Part shown: positions 9,192 through 11,098 of the stretch, piece after piece
Position numbering within the stretch: position 1 is the stretch's first letter
Layout: each line of letters starts with the position of its first letter
Source of the DNA: Oscillospiraceae bacterium
GTDB taxonomy: Bacteria > Bacillota_A > Clostridia > Oscillospirales > Oscillospiraceae
Length of the DNA stretch: 11,098 nt
Direction: 5' to 3'
NCBI GenBank assembly: GCA_015068055.1
Contig: SVLG01000063.1
Coordinates: forward strand, 1-11,098
Notes under the pieces: model-generated
What the model was told of the DNA's origin: nothing
Seen by the model: the letters and a program-made list of their open reading frames with translations, nothing else
The model's database searches: none
Position numbers and translations under genes: made by a program

Positions 9192-10061
9192 TTACACCTT
9201 GTCGGTGACCTTCTCGCCAAAGATGCCCGTGGGCTTGACGCAGAGGATCACAATGAGCAGGGCAAAGGTAAAGGCGTCCGAGAAGGTGGACATGCCGAGA
9301 CCCTTGACGATTTCCTCGCAGAGACCGATGATGAACGCACCCACCACGGCGCCGGGAATGGAGCCGATGCCGCCGACCACCGCCGCAATAAAGGCACGCA
9401 GACCGGGCAGAGCGCCGGAGGTGACCGCCACGGAGGGGTAGTTGGTGAAGTAGAGGATGGAGCCGACGGCCGCCAGGAAGGAGCCGACGATAAAGGTAAA
9501 GGAAATAACGGAGTTTATCTTCACGCCCATGAGCTGCGCCGTTTCAAAGTCCTTGGCAGCGGCGCGCATACCCATGCCGATCTTGGTCTTTTTGATAAGG
9601 TAAACCAGAACAAACACCAGCGCCAGCGTAAGGACGGGGGTCACCAGCGTAACACGCTTGGTGGAGGCGCCGAAGATGGTAATCATGTCGGAGATCCAGG
9701 GGATGGGGTTGGTCACAGGCTGGGGAACGCCGCCGGTGAGGTAGAAGGCCAGGTTCTGGATCAGATAGCTCACGCCGATGGCGGAGATCATCAGAGACAT
9801 ACGGGGGGCGCTGCGCAGAGGCTTATAGGCCGCACGCTCAATGGCAAAGCCCAGAGCCACCGTAAGCACCAGCACCAGAGGAATGGAAAGATAGAGCGGC
9901 ATGGCCGTGGTGGAATAGACCATGAGGAGGCCGGCCACCATAAAAACATCGCCATGTGCGAAGTTAATGAGACGCAGGATGCCGTAAACCAGCGTGTAGC
10001 CGATGGCGATGAGCGCATACTGGCCGCCGGAGGATATCCCGTTTATAATATAGGGAAGCAT
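9192..10061 (-). CDS. livH: Branched-chain amino acid ABC transporter permease LivH
   Basis: This is the first membrane subunit of the Liv importer, with 289 residues, typical for LivH. It is hydrophobic throughout, with about eight segments. Diagnostic stretches are GYTLVYGILRLINFAHGDVFM (21-41), the cytoplasmic coupling loop RAAAKDFETAQLMGVKIN (166-183), and LPGLRAFIAAVVGGIGSIPGA (218-238). ATG 10061 is chosen because GAAAGGGG lies 7 nt upstream and MLPYIINGI matches the usual family start; an earlier TTG would add 11 residues without support. It follows livK after 103 nt containing a stable hairpin, and its stop codon is part of the livM ribosome binding region. Confidence 0.95.
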   Translation of the reverse strand: MLPYIINGISSGGQYALIAIGYTLVYGILRLINFAHGDVFMVAGLLMVYSTTAMPLYLSIPLVLVLTVALGFAIERAAYKPLRSAPRMSLMISAIGVSYLIQNLAFYLTGGVPQPVTNPIPWISDMITIFGASTKRVTLVTPVLTLALVFVLVYLIKKTKIGMGMRAAAKDFETAQLMGVKINSVISFTFIVGSFLAAVGSILYFTNYPSVAVTSGALPGLRAFIAAVVGGIGSIPGAVVGAFIIGLCEEIVKGLGMSTFSDAFTFALLIVILCVKPTGIFGEKVTDKV

Positions 10062-10108
10062 AGTACAGCCCCTTTCCACAAGTATGAAAAGCAATGAATA
10101 AGCTCAAA

Positions 10109-10136
10109 CTTGGCGGCGCTTTTCAGCGCCGCCAAG
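10109..10136 (-). terminator. GAAA-loop hairpin between livK and livH (attenuator or mRNA stabiliser)
   Basis: On the minus strand, CTTGGCGGCGCT (10136-10125), loop GAAA, and AGCGCCGCCAAG (10120-10109) form a perfect 12-bp GC-rich stem closed by a GNRA-type tetraloop. The following TTTGAGCTTATT is only moderately T-rich, so termination would be incomplete. This fits a partial terminator or 3'-end stabiliser that raises livK output over the permease genes. The rest of the 103-nt gap holds only the livH ribosome binding site, with no convincing second promoter. Confidence 0.75.
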
Positions 10137-10164
10137 CCGAAGTGTTTTACTTTAGCGCAAAGGC

Positions 10165-11098
10165 TCAGGCAACACCCTGAACGGCCACGAACTCCCAGAT
10201 ACCGGCCTCGGTATTGGCAGTCTTGATGTAAGCCTGGTCACGGATGGCATCGCCGATGTCGTCGAACTGGATGAAGCCGCAGACACCTTCGTAGGTGACG
10301 CCGGGCAGAGCCTCGAGAACGGCAGCGGGATCGATGGAGCCGGCAGCCTTCAGAGCCTCAAGGGCGGTGAAGTAAGCGTCGTAGCCCATGGCGGTGACGG
10401 CGGAGACCATGTCGTTGCCGCCGTTGTTGGTCTTGGCGTCGGCGTTGGCATTGATCCACTCCTTGATGCCGCCGTCGAACTCAGCGTTGCCGCCTTCCTG
10501 GTAGAAGGTGGTGACGAAGACGTCGACGTCCTTGCCGGTGGTGCTCTCAACGACCATGTTGTTGTCCCAGGTGTCGGAGCCCAGCAGAGCGCCTTCGTAA
10601 CCCTGAGCAGCAGCAGCCTCGATGATCAGCTGAGCGTAGTTGGTGGAAACGGGAGCGCAGATGACGCCGGCGCCGGCAGCCTTGGCGTTCTCAATGTAGG
10701 AAGCGAAGTTGCTGTTGCCCTCGGGGAAGTCCTCGGAGACAACGGTGCCGCCCAGAGCCTCAAAGGCCTGAGTGAAGTAGTAAACCACGCCCTGGTCGTA
10801 GTCGCTGCCCAGCATGGCGAGGGTGTAAGCGGTGTCAACGCCCAGCTCGTTGTAGGCGTAGTTGGCGAGAACGGTGCCCTGGAAGGGATCCAGGAAGCAG
10901 ATGCGGAAGTAGACTTCGCAGTCAGCGGTGACGTTGGGGTTGGTGCAGGTGACGCCGATGGCGGGCACGCCGGCCTCGGCAAAGACGGTGCCGCCGGCCA
11001 TGGAGACGCCGGAACCGTAGGAGCCCAGAACGATGCTGACATCCTGGTTCACCAGCTCAGCAGCGGCGGAGGGGCCGTTCTCAGCGGTGGTGCGGTTG
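10165..11098 (-). CDS. livK: Branched-chain amino acid ABC transporter substrate-binding protein LivK (N-terminus cut off)
   Basis: This is the solute-binding protein of the Liv importer, partial. The reading frame is open to the right edge of the window, and 310 residues are visible; the signal peptide and first strand lie outside. An in-frame GTG at 11052 is internal, since the sequence upstream (...ENGPSAAAELV) continues the family pattern. Recognisable parts are VSIVLGSYGSGVSMA (ligand loop with a Ser as in LivJ/LivK), GVTCTNPNVT, RICFLDPFQGTVLANYAY, GSDYDQG, GSDTWDN, NNGGNDMVSAVTAMGYDAYF and the C-terminal YEGVCGFIQFD. The gene is first in order before livHMGF and is followed by a hairpin, as expected for a highly expressed binding protein. 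The ligand is probably a branched-chain amino acid, but HAAT members also bind other amino acids, amides or urea, and sequence alone does not settle it. Confidence 0.93.
   Translation of the reverse strand, partial: NRTTAENGPSAAAELVNQDVSIVLGSYGSGVSMAGGTVFAEAGVPAIGVTCTNPNVTADCEVYFRICFLDPFQGTVLANYAYNELGVDTAYTLAMLGSDYDQGVVYYFTQAFEALGGTVVSEDFPEGNSNFASYIENAKAAGAGVICAPVSTNYAQLIIEAAAAQGYEGALLGSDTWDNNMVVESTTGKDVDVFVTTFYQEGGNAEFDGGIKEWINANADAKTNNGGNDMVSAVTAMGYDAYFTALEALKAAGSIDPAAVLEALPGVTYEGVCGFIQFDDIGDAIRDQAYIKTANTEAGIWEFVAVQGVA

Noticed and set aside
10062..10108. Possible livH promoter (TTGAGC ... CATACT on the minus strand)
   Set aside because: The spacer is only 15 bp and both boxes have two mismatches. 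Read-through from livK past the hairpin explains livH expression better.
11050..11052. GTG at 11052 as a start codon for livK
   Set aside because: The frame stays open to the window edge with family-like sequence upstream (ENGPSAAAELV). This GTG is an internal valine and the gene is cut by the window.

Overview
The window looks like chromosomal DNA from a GC-rich, low-mobility region of a Firmicute, most likely a gut-type Clostridia member of the Oscillospiraceae/Ruminococcaceae group. This is inferred from strong AGGAGG-type ribosome binding sites, lipoprotein signal peptides, the rpmA-obgE pair, the DUF1015 protein of the type seen in Clostridia, and a leucine-rich-repeat lipoprotein of a kind I associate with this group. 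No marker gene proves the taxonomy. No transposase, phage gene, tRNA, rRNA or CRISPR array is visible.

Left part (1-1920, + strand): ribosomal protein L27 (rpmA), an intrinsic-terminator-like hairpin, the ribosome-associated GTPase ObgE, a second hairpin beginning at its stop codon, and an unrecognised 68-residue two-helix membrane protein that probably starts with TTG. A perfect 12-bp hairpin at 1932-1959 ends this group and also the convergent gene from the right.

Right part (1964-11098, all - strand, read from high to low coordinates): a branched-chain-amino-acid-type (HAAT family) ABC transporter in the order livK (partial, runs off the window), livH, livM, livG, livF. A GAAA-loop hairpin separates livK from livH, which fits making the binding protein in excess of the membrane complex. 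A strong terminator follows livF. Directly after it, a promoter with a perfect TATAAT box and a 17-bp spacer drives a second gene set: a paralogous substrate-binding lipoprotein, a DUF1015 protein joined to it by an ATGA overlap, and an LRR lipoprotein starting 8 nt after the DUF1015 stop. Last comes nadX (L-aspartate dehydrogenase-like), behind a 90-nt AT-rich gap with a possible weak promoter of its own.

How the genes fit together: one LivHMGF permease/ATPase core is flanked by two different binding proteins. This suggests that two ligands, or one ligand under two conditions, feed the same importer. The second binding protein is co-transcribed with two genes of unknown function. The nadX product would handle aspartate/iminoaspartate for NAD or amino-acid metabolism. 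The whole window is gene-dense, and no gene-free stretch exceeds about 110 nt. I see no clearly new defence or mobile system. The most notable points are the livK2-DUF1015-LRR unit, the binding-loop divergence between the two LivK paralogues, an insertion in LivG, and an L27 without the N-terminal extension usual in Firmicutes.
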